Positions 5,640 through 11,379 of a stretch of 11,379 nucleotides of DNA are shown one piece after another. A model generated the notes under the pieces. That model was not told the DNA's origin. It was given only the letters and a program-made list of their open reading frames with translations, and did not search any database. Source of the stretch: Actinomycetota bacterium (GTDB lineage Bacteria > Actinomycetota > Nitriliruptoria > Nitriliruptorales > JAHWKO01); NCBI GenBank assembly GCA_019347855.1, contig JAHWKO010000076.1:1-11379 (forward strand), in the 5' to 3' direction. The position numbers were made by a program, and so were the translations under genes. Every line of letters starts with the position of its first letter. Within the stretch, counting starts at the first letter, position 1.

Positions 5640-6820
5640 CGCGCAGGGGATGGCTGATCGTGGGGCTCGTGGTCGTCCTGACCATGGGCCTCGGCCTGCT
5701 GGGGCGCGAGGGGGGTGGTTCCGGACACCCCTTCGACCCGCACAGCGCCGAACCGTCCGGCACCGCGGCGCTGGTCGCGGTCCTCCGCGAGCTCGGTGCC
5801 GACGTCCAGGTCACCGGCGACGTCCCCACCGGCGACCGGGGCGTCGCGATCCTGCTCGTCGGCGGCCAGGACGAGGCCACGCGGGACGGCCTCGAGGACT
5901 GGGTGCGGGCGGGAGGCAGGCTGGTGCTCGCTGACGCGTCCTCACCGTTGAACCCGGCTGCGGTCGACGACGTGGCGACGTTCGAACTGTGGGGTCGTGT
6001 CCCGCTGGCGATGGGCTGCGACCACCCGGCCTTCACCGGGATCGAGCGGGTCGCCGCCGCCGGGTGGACCGCCGTCGAGCCGCCGGCCGGGGCGACGTTC
6101 ACGTGCCTGCCGACGGGCGACGGAGCCGCGCTCGTGGGCCTACCGCTCGACGACGGGGAGCTGATCGTCTTCGGAGGCCGCGGAGCCTGGACCAACGGGT
6201 CGCTGCAGGAGCACGGCAACGCCGCTCTGGCCGCCGCGCTCGTGCAGCCGTCCGAGGGCGTGCGCGCCTCGGTGATCGCCCCGCCGACCCCAGGGGCCGG
6301 AGAGCGTGGCCTCGCCGAGCTGGTGCCGGGGCGGGTACGGGGGGCCCTGTGGCAGCTTGCGATCGCCTTCGGGGTGCTCGCCTGGGCCCGTTCTCGCCGG
6401 CACGGGGCGGCGGTGCAGGAGGAGCTGCCCACGCGGGTACGGGGCTCGGAGACGGTCGCCGCCGTGGGGGGACTGCTCGAACGGAGCGGGGCGCGCGACG
6501 CGGCGGCCGCCGGCCTGCAGGACGCCCTGGCACGGTCGCTCGCCGATCTCCTGGGACTGCCGCGTGACGCCCCACGGGAGACCCTGGTCGACGTGGCGTC
6601 GACCAGGACCGGGATCCCCCGGGAACGGCTGTGGGCGGCGTTGGGGGACCGCGAGGTGACCGACGACCGTCAGCTGGTGGCGTTGACACGTTCGATCGCG
6701 GCGGTCCGCGCGGACCTCCGGACCGGCCACACCGCTGCCGGGGGCAGGGGCGGGGGGCAGGCAACCTCCCGATCCAACGATGAAGCGATAGAACGATATA
6801 TCGACATAGAGATACAGTGA
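5636..6820 (+). CDS. DUF4350 domain membrane-anchored protein
   Basis: A 394-residue protein. It has an N-terminal membrane segment (WLIVGLVVVLTMGLGLL, residues 6-22), then an extracytoplasmic-type domain opening with HPFDPHSAEPSGTAALVAVL, typical of DUF4350. A second membrane helix lies at about 234-252, followed by a cytosolic tail. DUF4350 resembles a glutamine-amidotransferase-like fold without known activity and is usually encoded between DUF4129 and moxR, as here. Its start overlaps the preceding stop by 4 bp. The last 15 or so residues (NDEAIERYIDIEIQ) are encoded by the AT-rich palindromic site D. They look unlike the rest in codon use, so the natural C-terminus may have been extended by that element. 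Confidence 0.8.
   Translation: MTRRGWLIVGLVVVLTMGLGLLGREGGGSGHPFDPHSAEPSGTAALVAVLRELGADVQVTGDVPTGDRGVAILLVGGQDEATRDGLEDWVRAGGRLVLADASSPLNPAAVDDVATFELWGRVPLAMGCDHPAFTGIERVAAAGWTAVEPPAGATFTCLPTGDGAALVGLPLDDGELIVFGGRGAWTNGSLQEHGNAALAAALVQPSEGVRASVIAPPTPGAGERGLAELVPGRVRGALWQLAIAFGVLAWARSRRHGAAVQEELPTRVRGSETVAAVGGLLERSGARDAAAAGLQDALARSLADLLGLPRDAPRETLVDVASTRTGIPRERLWAALGDREVTDDRQLVALTRSIAAVRADLRTGHTAAGGRGGGQATSRSNDEAIERYIDIEIQ
6786..6816. promoter_or_regulatory. AT-rich palindromic site D at the DUF4350/moxR junction
   Basis: GCGATAG, then CGATATATCGACAT (6794-6807) and AGAGATAC, in a region otherwise over 70 percent GC by eye. The 14-mer is identical to the reverse complement of the core of site C in the parA leader. 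It ends just before the moxR ribosome-binding site (AGAGGA, about 6825-6830), so it could serve as an internal operator or be an inserted copy of a mobile motif. Confidence 0.55.
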
Positions 6821-6837
6821 CGAGCAGAGGATGACCG

Positions 6838-7791
6838 ATGAGTGACGAGGTGCGCGGGGCCATCGCCGCCGTCCGTGACGAGGTGGCGAAGGTGGTGGTG
6901 GGCCAGGACGAGGTCGTCACCGGGATGCTCGTCGCCCTGCTGGTCCGAGGTCACGTGCTCCTGGAGGGCGTGCCCGGGACGGCCAAGACCATGCTGGTGA
7001 CCGCGATGTCCGCGGCGATGGACCTCGGGTTCTCACGGGTCCAGTTCACGCCGGACCTGATGCCGGCGGACGTCACGGGGCACATGGTCCTGGAGGAGGG
7101 GACCTCGTCCTTCCGTTTCCGCCGCGGTCCGGTGTTCACGAACCTGCTCCTGGCGGACGAGATCAACCGCACCCCTCCCAAGACCCAGGCGGCGCTGCTC
7201 GAGGCGATGGAGGAGAGGCAGGTGACGGTGGACGGCACCTCGCACCCCCTTCCGGTGCCGTTCGCCGTGGTGGCGACCCAGAACCCGGTGGAGTACGAGG
7301 GGACCTACCCGCTGCCGGAGGCGCAGCTGGACCGCTTCCTCGTCAAGCTGCGTGTCGACTACCCGAGCGCGGAGGACGAGGGCGAGATCCTGGACCGCCA
7401 CGACCGGGGACTGGATCCGCACGACCCGCGGGCCTCCGGCGTCCGTCGCGTGGCCGACGCCGCGGTGTTGGACGCCGGCCGGCAGGCGGTCAACCAGATG
7501 CGCACCGACGAGAAGGTGCGTGGCTACATCGTGTCGGTGTGTCGGGCGACCCGCGACTCCCCCTCCGTGCGGCTCGGTGTGTCCCCGCGTGGCGCCGCCA
7601 TGCTGCTGCACGCGTCCAAGGCCTGGGCGTGGCTGGCCGGCCGCTCCTTCGTGACACCGGACGAGGTCAAGACGATGGCGCGTCCGGCCCTGCGTCACCG
7701 CATCGAGCTGCGCCCCGAGGTGGAGTTGGAGGGTGGGACGCCCGACGGTGTCCTCGACGCGATCCTGGGCTCCGTGCCGGTGCCCCGGTGA
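6838..7791 (+). CDS. moxR: MoxR family AAA+ ATPase
   Basis: A 317-residue protein of the usual MoxR length. Walker A is GVPGTAKT (44-51). Walker B is LLLADE (103-108), followed by the family's INRTPPKTQAALLEAMEE run. Sensor 1 is VVATQNP (144-150), and EAQLDRF (161-167) carries a conserved arginine. The C-terminal part has the PSVRLGVSPRGA motif of the helical lid. MoxR ATPases act as chaperones that insert cofactors or remodel complexes, usually together with a DUF58 or von Willebrand-type partner, here encoded directly downstream with a 4-bp overlap (GTGA). The protein is cytosolic and probably works at the membrane with the DUF4129, DUF4350 and DUF58 proteins. Substrates are not known. The start is the ATG at 6838. 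An ATG seven bases upstream is out of frame. Confidence 0.95.
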   Translation: MSDEVRGAIAAVRDEVAKVVVGQDEVVTGMLVALLVRGHVLLEGVPGTAKTMLVTAMSAAMDLGFSRVQFTPDLMPADVTGHMVLEEGTSSFRFRRGPVFTNLLLADEINRTPPKTQAALLEAMEERQVTVDGTSHPLPVPFAVVATQNPVEYEGTYPLPEAQLDRFLVKLRVDYPSAEDEGEILDRHDRGLDPHDPRASGVRRVADAAVLDAGRQAVNQMRTDEKVRGYIVSVCRATRDSPSVRLGVSPRGAAMLLHASKAWAWLAGRSFVTPDEVKTMARPALRHRIELRPEVELEGGTPDGVLDAILGSVPVPR

Positions 7792-9134
7792 GGGCCGTTC
7801 CCTTCCCGACCTGGCGCGGTGCGGTCGTCACGGCCGGGGCCTCGGTCGTCGTGCTGGTGCTGCCGGTACGGCCGGTCTGGGCGTTGGTGCTCGTCAACGC
7901 CTGCCTGCTGGCCGTCGTCGTCCTGGACGGGCTGCGGGCTCCCCGCCCGGCCGACCTGCCGGTCCAGCGGCGCCTGCCGGGCGTCGTGGCGCTGGGAGAC
8001 GAGGCGGAGCTCCGGTGGGAGGTCGGGAACCCGACCGGTCGTGACCTGCAGGTGCACATCGCCGACGAGCTCGCGCCGTCGCTCCACGCCACGCGACGCC
8101 GCGCTTCCGTCGAGGTGCCGGCCCGGGGGCGCGTCGAGGCATCTGCGCGCCTGCGTCCCCGCCGTCGGGGACGTTTCGTCCCCACGACGTTGACCGTCCG
8201 GGTCGAGGGGCCGTGGGGCCTTGCAGCCCGCCAGGAGGGCCGCCAGCTGCCACAGGAGCTGCGCGTGCACCCGCCGTTCCACTCGCGTCGGGAGGCCGAG
8301 CTGCGGCTGCGCCGCGCCCGTCTGCTGGAGGTCGGGGCGCGTTCGGCTCGGGGCAGGGGCGGGGGCACCGAGTTCGACCGACTCCGGGAGTACGGCGTCG
8401 ACGACGAGTTCCGGCACATCGACTGGGCGGCCACCGCCCGGTCCGGCAAGCCGATCGTCCGCCAGTACCGCGCGGAACGCAACCAGACCGTCCTGCTGCT
8501 GCTGGACGTGGGACGGGTCATGGCCGGTCGGCTCGCGTGGCCCGAGGACGTGACGATGCGCACCGCTGACGCGCCGCGGCTGGACCACGCGATGGATGCG
8601 GCGATGGCGCTGACGACCGTGGCGACGAGGATGGGCGACCGCGTGGGGATGGTCGCGTTCGGATCCCGGGTGCACGCGACCGTTCCTCCCGCCCGGTCGC
8701 GGGACCAGCTGACGGCGGTCACCTCGGCGATGTACCGGCTGGAGCCCGAGCTCGTGGAGAGCGACTACCGCGGCGCCTTCCTGCACACCCTGTCGCGGTT
8801 CCGTCGCCGGGGCCTGCTCGTGCTGCTGACCGAGCTCTCGCGGGGGGCCGTCCGCGAGGCGCTGCTGCCCGCGTTGCCCGTGATCGCCTCGACGCACGTC
8901 CTGCTGGTGGGATCAGTGCGTGACCCGGAGGTCCTCAGGTGGGCGAACGGGCCGGCCGGGGACGTCCGCGACGCCTACCGGGCGGCCGCTGCGGTCCGCG
9001 AGCTGGACCAGCGCCGGGCGACCGCCCGACGGCTGGCCGCGACCGGGGCGGTCGTGATCGACGAGCGCCCGGGGGACCTGGCTCCGCGGCTCGTGGACGC
9101 GTACCTCGAGATCAAGGCGCGGGGGAGGTTGTAG
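7788..9134 (+). CDS. DUF58 domain membrane protein, MoxR partner
   Basis: A 448-residue protein. Two N-terminal membrane helices (about 11-27 and 31-47) are followed by a beta-rich region (about 60-170) with PARGRVEASARLRPRRRGRF. The DUF58 signature GTEFDRLREYGVDDEFRHID begins at residue 193 and continues into WAATARSGKPIVRQY. A von Willebrand-A-like domain starts at QTVLLLLDVGRVM (233-245). In it the metal-binding DxSxS motif is replaced by DVGRV, so metal binding there is doubtful. DUF58 proteins pair with MoxR ATPases. The GTG start overlaps the moxR stop. It is the last gene of the operon, and transcription runs toward the convergent SpoIIM-like gene. Confidence 0.92.
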   Translation: MRAVPFPTWRGAVVTAGASVVVLVLPVRPVWALVLVNACLLAVVVLDGLRAPRPADLPVQRRLPGVVALGDEAELRWEVGNPTGRDLQVHIADELAPSLHATRRRASVEVPARGRVEASARLRPRRRGRFVPTTLTVRVEGPWGLAARQEGRQLPQELRVHPPFHSRREAELRLRRARLLEVGARSARGRGGGTEFDRLREYGVDDEFRHIDWAATARSGKPIVRQYRAERNQTVLLLLDVGRVMAGRLAWPEDVTMRTADAPRLDHAMDAAMALTTVATRMGDRVGMVAFGSRVHATVPPARSRDQLTAVTSAMYRLEPELVESDYRGAFLHTLSRFRRRGLLVLLTELSRGAVREALLPALPVIASTHVLLVGSVRDPEVLRWANGPAGDVRDAYRAAAAVRELDQRRATARRLAATGAVVIDERPGDLAPRLVDAYLEIKARGRL

Positions 9135-9150
9135 GCCGGCACCCGCCCAC

Positions 9151-9193
9151 GGGGTCCACCGGGGTCCACGGGGTCCACCGGGGTCCACCGGGG
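9151..9193. repeat. Short tandem repeat GGGGTCCACC, four units
   Basis: Units at 9151-9160, 9161-9169 (one base shorter), 9170-9179 and 9180-9189, ending in GGGG. It lies between the DUF58 stop and the convergent terminator. It may be slippage-prone and could vary between strains. GGTCCACC resembles no known signal I can name. Confidence 0.8.
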
Positions 9194-9195
9194 GA

Positions 9196-9216
9196 TGAAC
9201 CTCAGGTGGAGGTTCA
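9196..9216. terminator. Hairpin between convergent genes
   Basis: TGAACCTC (9196-9203), loop AGGTG, GAGGTTCA (9209-9216) is a perfect 8-bp stem. It overlaps the stop codon of the minus-strand SpoIIM-like gene and follows the DUF58 gene by about 60 bp. A symmetric stem could terminate from both directions. There is no T-tract, as is common in GC-rich actinobacteria, so this is moderately supported. Confidence 0.5.
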
Positions 9217-10206
9217 CCCGGGTCGTGGTTCACCCAGGGCACCCGTCAGCCCCCGTTGCGCGGCGAGACGCCCCTGCACGACCAGGAAGGCCAGGAAGGC
9301 GGCCTCCACGAGCACGCCGACGCCGACCCGGGCCCACGTCGGCAGCCCGGACGGCGTCACGAACGCCTCGATGAGCCCGGCGGCGAGGAAGACCAGCACC
9401 AACCCGAGCACGATCACGACGGTGCGACGGCCCTCGTCCGCCAGGGCCTCCACCCGAGTGCGGTCACCGGGATCGATGACGGTCCAACCGAGCCGCAGGC
9501 CGGCGCCGCCGGCGACGAACACGGCGGTGAGCTCGAGCAGCCCGTGGGGCAGGATCAGCCCCCAGAAGCGTCCCGCGAGCCCGGAAGCGGTGAACAGCCC
9601 GGCGGCGACCCCCAGCTGTGCACCGTTGAGGCCCATCACCAGGGCCGTGGGCAGGCACAGGACGATCCCCGCGGCGAACGCGAGGATCGCGACGCGCACG
9701 TTGTTGGTGAACACGTACGAGGCGAACTGTGCGGCCGGTTGCGACGAGTAGTAGGCCTCGAAATCACGTTGGAGGTAGGCCTCGCGGACCTCCGGGGGCA
9801 TGCTGGCCTCGTACGCGGCCGGTGAGCCGGTTATCCACAGGCCCACCGCGACCGCCGCGGCCAGGAACAAGCCGGCCGAGACCGCGATCGGGCGCCGGAC
9901 GTGCCACACGGCGGCCGGGAAGGTCCAGGTCAGCGCACGGCCGAGATCGGTCCAGGAACGCCCTCGGGTACCGTGCACCAACGCGCCGGCACGCGCCACG
10001 AGCCGGCTGAGGTGGCTCGAGAGGGCCGGATCGTCGTACGTGGCCCGGACGGTGGACAGGTGGCTCGAGACACGCTGGTGGAGGTCGACGAGCTCGTCCA
10101 GGTCGTCCCGTCGGAGGCTGCCGACCGAGCGTTCCGCACGGCTGGTGAGTGCTTCCAGGCGCTGCCACGCCGGCTCGTGCGTCGCGATGTACCGGTCGAT
10201 GTCCAC
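9214..10206 (-). CDS. SpoIIM-like (stage II sporulation protein M family) membrane protein
   Basis: A 330-residue protein. It has a soluble helical N-terminus (1-100, opening VDIDRYIATHEPAW), then membrane helices at about 106-126, 168-190, 194-212, 219-240, 262-283 and 292-312. The FTNNVRVAILAFAAGI stretch (166-181) and LPHGLLELTAVFVAGGAGL (219-237) are the family hallmarks. In spore formers SpoIIM supports engulfment. Non-sporulating actinobacteria carry this longer version beside MoxR/DUF58 and RDD genes, with unknown role. The GTG start is supported by the family-like VDIDRYI opening and a TAGACT -10 element 8 bp upstream, so translation may be leaderless. The gene is divergent from RDD with a 14-bp gap. 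A TTATCCACA word at 9831-9839 falls in the coding sequence. Confidence 0.9.
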   Translation of the reverse strand: MDIDRYIATHEPAWQRLEALTSRAERSVGSLRRDDLDELVDLHQRVSSHLSTVRATYDDPALSSHLSRLVARAGALVHGTRGRSWTDLGRALTWTFPAAVWHVRRPIAVSAGLFLAAAVAVGLWITGSPAAYEASMPPEVREAYLQRDFEAYYSSQPAAQFASYVFTNNVRVAILAFAAGIVLCLPTALVMGLNGAQLGVAAGLFTASGLAGRFWGLILPHGLLELTAVFVAGGAGLRLGWTVIDPGDRTRVEALADEGRRTVVIVLGLVLVFLAAGLIEAFVTPSGLPTWARVGVGVLVEAAFLAFLVVQGRLAAQRGLTGALGEPRPG

Positions 10207-10220
10207 CCTGGGGGAGTCTA
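10207..10220 (-). promoter_or_regulatory. -10 element for a leaderless spoIIM-like transcript
   Basis: On the minus strand TAGACT (10220-10215) matches the actinobacterial TANNNT -10 consensus and lies exactly 8 bp before the GTG at 10206. That is where transcription would start. There is no Shine-Dalgarno match in the gap, consistent with a leaderless mRNA. No clear -35 is seen. The same 14 bp carry the GGGGGAG ribosome-binding site of the RDD gene on the plus strand. Confidence 0.5.
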
Positions 10221-10994
10221 GTGAGCGGCATCGTGACCCCGGAGGCGGTGCAGCTCGACCTGCCGACGGCGCACATCGGCTCACGGGGAGTGGCGTTCGT
10301 CGTCGACCTGGTGCTGTTGGGGATCGCCGAAGTGGTGCTGGTCCTGGGTCTGTCGGTGCTCCAGAGCGCGGCCGGACCGGTGCCGACGTGGGTGGGCGTC
10401 AGCGTGCTGATCGTGACCACACTGCTCGTCTGGATGGGCTACCCGATCGCCTTCGAGACGCTCTGGCGGGGTCGTACCCCCGGGAAGGCCCTGCTGGGAC
10501 TGCGCGTGGTGACGAGGGAGGGTGGTCCGGTCAGGTTCCGCCACGCGGCCATCCGGGCGTTCCTCGGGCTCGTGGACTTCTACCTGACCTCCGGGGGAGC
10601 GGCGATCCTCACCGCACTGGTGTCCCGCGACGGTCAGCGGTTGGGCGACCTGGCCGCCGGGACGCTCGTGCTGCGCGAGCGCACCGGCCACGGCACCCCC
10701 CAGGCGGTGACCTTCCGGCCACCCGCCGGTCTCGAGGACTACGTCGCCCGTCTCGACGTCAGCGCCCTCGGGCCGCGGGAGTACGGGCTCGTGCGCTCGT
10801 ACCTGCGTCGTGCGGGCCAGCTCCCCGCGGCGACCCGGGTCCAGCTCGCCGAGCGGCTGGCGGGACAGGCGGCGCCCGCTGTCCGTGACCCGGTCCAGGA
10901 GCGGCCCAGCGACCCGGAGACCTACCTGCGGTGCGTCGCGGCGGCCTACCAGGCCCGTCACCGTGGCGTACAGGGGGGCGATGGGTCGTCGTGA
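10221..10994 (+). CDS. RDD family membrane protein
   Basis: A 257-residue protein. The RDD domain occupies about 10-155: GSRGVAFVVDLVLL (20-33) carries the conserved Arg and Asp, with a membrane helix at about 26-48. A second helix lies at about 56-76, then RGRTPGKALLGLRVV (83-97), the usual loop, a helix at about 112-135 and RLGDLAAGTLVL (140-151). The 100-residue C-terminal tail is hydrophilic and arginine-rich. RDD proteins have been linked to ion or solute transport, but the role of this actinobacterial type is not known. The GTG start has GGGGGAG 4 bp upstream. The promoter would have to lie within the start of the divergent SpoIIM-like gene. The gene order repeats that of the M. tuberculosis Rv3694c/Rv3695 pair as I recall it. 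Confidence 0.9.
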   Translation: MSGIVTPEAVQLDLPTAHIGSRGVAFVVDLVLLGIAEVVLVLGLSVLQSAAGPVPTWVGVSVLIVTTLLVWMGYPIAFETLWRGRTPGKALLGLRVVTREGGPVRFRHAAIRAFLGLVDFYLTSGGAAILTALVSRDGQRLGDLAAGTLVLRERTGHGTPQAVTFRPPAGLEDYVARLDVSALGPREYGLVRSYLRRAGQLPAATRVQLAERLAGQAAPAVRDPVQERPSDPETYLRCVAAAYQARHRGVQGGDGSS

Positions 10995-11004
10995 AGACGT
11001 ACTG

Positions 11005-11080
11005 ACACATCGATGTGTGGATGTATCGGTATATCGATATATATCCCCGCTCTAGATGTTATGTCCTCTCTAGATATATG
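11005..11080. promoter_or_regulatory. AT-rich palindrome cluster E upstream of scpA
   Basis: The cluster contains the perfect palindrome ACACATCGATGTGT (11005-11018), then ATGTATCGG, the perfect palindrome TATATCGATATA (11030-11041), and two direct copies of CTCTAGAT 18 bp apart (11050-11057 and 11068-11075), each containing the TCTAGA palindrome. It is the most AT-rich stretch of the window and shares TATCGATAT words with sites A-D. It lies directly after the RDD stop and before the scpA start, so it may control scpA or be a binding hub. Confidence 0.55.
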
Positions 11081-11098
11081 GTCTCCCCGATGGTCCTC

Positions 11099-11123
11099 CC
11101 TCTGAAGTCCTCCTCTGAGGTCC
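11099..11123 (+). repeat. Direct repeat CCTCTGARGTCC
   Basis: CCTCTGAAGTCC (11099-11110) and CCTCTGAGGTCC (11112-11123) are tandem 12-mers 13 bp apart with one difference. They sit in a pyrimidine-rich run between palindrome cluster E and the likely scpA start, possibly in its leader. Confidence 0.5.
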
Positions 11124-11145
11124 CTCCCGGGGTTCCACGAGGATC

Positions 11146-11379
11146 GTGCGGGCAGCTGGGCGTTGGGCACGCAGGCCGGGGTGTGACGCGCCGGATGTTC
11201 GACGGTGCAGGGGGCCCCTGGCTACGCTCCCGGCGGACCTAGGACGGGATCCTGAGCTGGAAGAGACGTGCGAGGACGACCGACCGGACGTCGCGCAGGG
11301 CGACCCGGGCCAGGACGGGCGACCGCGTGACGGCGGGTACCACGTCCACATCGAGGCCTTCCAGGGCCCGTTCGACCTC
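11146..11379 (+). CDS. scpA: ScpA, segregation and condensation protein A (5' part, runs off the window)
   Basis: The last codons read GGYHVHIEAFQGPFDL and match the N-terminal ScpA signature (Y-V-L-x-F-x-GP-F/L-DL), where this kleisin contacts the SMC head or neck. ScpA joins SMC and ScpB in the condensin that compacts and segregates chromosomes. Linkage to parA supports the call. The start is uncertain. The frame is open from a stop at 11116, and the GTG at 11146 is the only standard start, but its GAGGA is only 2 bp away and third-position bias is weak until about 11260. A CTG at 11218 or 11257 is possible. If 11146 is right, there is a non-conserved acidic tail of about 63 residues before the domain. 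Confidence 0.75.
   Translation, partial: MRAAGRWARRPGCDAPDVRRCRGPLATLPADLGRDPELEETCEDDRPDVAQGDPGQDGRPRDGGYHVHIEAFQGPFDL

Noticed and set aside
9831..9839. Perfect DnaA box TTATCCACA
   Set aside because: It is a single copy inside the SpoIIM-like coding sequence (encoding Leu-Trp-Ile-Thr on the minus strand), without neighbours. It is more likely chance, though it could titrate DnaA.
10180..10206. CGATGTACCGGTCGATGTCC resemblance to the AT-rich palindromic sites
   Set aside because: It encodes the family-typical VDIDRYIA start of the SpoIIM-like protein, so protein constraint explains the similarity.
1..11379. ParB parS site, CRISPR array, tRNA or rRNA genes, insertion sequence
   Set aside because: I looked for the TGTTTCACGTGAAACA-type parS, spaced repeats, tRNA TTCGA arms and transposase motifs by eye and saw none.

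Overview
The window is GC-rich DNA whose genes have strong G/C bias at third codon positions and GTG starts. The gene content (a ParA linked to scpA, and a DUF4129 / DUF4350 / MoxR / DUF58 / SpoIIM-like / RDD cluster) is typical of Actinomycetota. The order of the cluster, including the divergent spoIIM-like and RDD genes, matches what I recall for Mycobacterium tuberculosis Rv3690-Rv3695. I cannot name the genus.

Layout. (1) Positions 1-1813 are almost gene-free. Positions 131-1428 form a large, diverged inverted repeat centred near 775-779. Its two tips each carry a pair of DnaA-box-like 9-mers, 12 bp apart, next to unusually AT-rich DNA with CTTTAGGGA repeats. One small gene (758-934) lies at the centre, and the left arm holds a broken copy of its 3' end. 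(2) 1814-3398: a ParA ATPase with a long disordered N-terminus, translationally overlapped by a small ribbon-helix-helix-like partner. (3) 3399-3887: a non-coding gap with twin hairpins and a good promoter candidate. (4) 3888-9134: a tightly coupled four-gene operon of a membrane/DUF4129 fusion, DUF4350, MoxR AAA+ ATPase and DUF58. (5) 9214-10206 on the minus strand: a SpoIIM-family membrane protein, convergent with the operon, with a hairpin and a short tandem repeat between them. It diverges, with a 14-bp gap, from the RDD membrane protein at 10221-10994. (6) 10995-11145: an AT-rich spacer packed with palindromes and direct repeats, followed by the start of scpA, which runs off the window.

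How it fits together. ParA, its small partner and ScpA belong to chromosome segregation and SMC-condensin function. The MoxR/DUF58 cluster is an envelope-associated chaperone-like module that sits between parA and scpA here. Five AT-rich palindromic sites built from related words (CGATATATCG, CGACATGTCG, ATCGACAT) stand out from the GC-rich background. Two are in the arms of the palindrome, one is in the parA leader, one spans the DUF4350/moxR junction and one is before scpA. They look like a shared family of binding sites and are the best candidate for something undescribed, together with the DnaA-box-tipped palindrome. All functional readings of non-coding DNA here are inference.
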